The notes under the pieces: generated by a model
The model's input: only the letters and a program-made list of their open reading frames with translations
Database searches by the model: none
What the model was told of the DNA's origin: nothing
DNA from: Dissophora ornata
Taxonomy: Eukaryota > Mortierellomycota > Mortierellomycetes > Mortierellales > Mortierellaceae
Direction of reading: 5' to 3'
Length of the DNA stretch: 48,812 nucleotides
NCBI GenBank assembly: GCA_025201705.1
Contig: MU616726.1
Location: forward strand, 1-48,812
Translations under genes and position numbers: made by a program
Shown: positions 48,789 through 48,812 of the stretch, piece by piece
Numbering within the stretch: the first letter of the stretch is position 1
Layout of the letters: each line of letters opens with the position of its first letter

Positions 48789-48812
48789 ATTGTCGATTTC
48801 TCGCCAAAAAAA

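Overview
The window looks like chromosomal DNA from a filamentous, early-diverging fungus, most likely of the Mortierella/Mucoromycota type. This is inference. It rests on closely spaced protein genes, many short spliceosomal introns of about 80-370 nt, a Cps1-type family 2 glycosyltransferase, a fungal-type tetraspanin, Pol III tRNA genes ending in T-runs, and CT-rich 5' flanks. There is no operon structure, no CRISPR array and no recognisable transposon. Starts and splice sites were worked out by hand. Exon phases were checked for every spliced gene and add up to open proteins.

Layout. 0.7-7.5 kb: mitochondrial aspartate aminotransferase (-) facing away from the ribosome-biogenesis factor IPI1/TEX10 (+). 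8.0-8.7 kb: an unidentified acidic Ser/Pro-rich protein (-). 8.7-12.6 kb: mostly non-coding, with a tRNA-Val(AAC). 12.6-14.5 kb: the PAT-complex subunit Asterix (-) and a four-EF-hand calmodulin-like protein (+) sharing a 430-bp divergent promoter. 14.9 kb: tRNA-Arg(CCT). 15.5-30.3 kb: a run of five minus-strand genes (membrane-anchored amidohydrolase, DHHC palmitoyltransferase, URM1, SERCA-type Ca2+ ATPase, anillin/Bud4-like PH protein). 32.7-36.3 kb: an intronless F-box protein and a TEN1 telomere-capping protein (+). 36.5-40.5 kb: a mitochondrial MRS2/CorA magnesium channel and a GT2 polysaccharide synthase (-). 43.9-46.2 kb: a tetraspanin (+). 46.4-46.7 kb: a small presequence-bearing protein (-). 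48.7 kb: tRNA-Val(TAC).

The genes do not form one pathway; most are housekeeping. Some functional themes recur: Ca2+ handling (SERCA, EF-hand protein), membrane-protein biogenesis and modification (Asterix, DHHC), tRNA genes and tRNA thiolation (URM1), and mitochondria (AAT1, MRS2, the small 46.4-kb protein).

The most notable observations are these. (i) An RTCACGTGAY palindrome lies 42-54 bp upstream of all three tRNA genes. (ii) The TEN1 homologue has its OB-fold interrupted by a long acidic insert carrying two SUMO-interaction-like motifs. (iii) Three GC-AG introns share the same GCAAGT donor. (iv) Some coding exons are very small (3, 23 and 29 nt).
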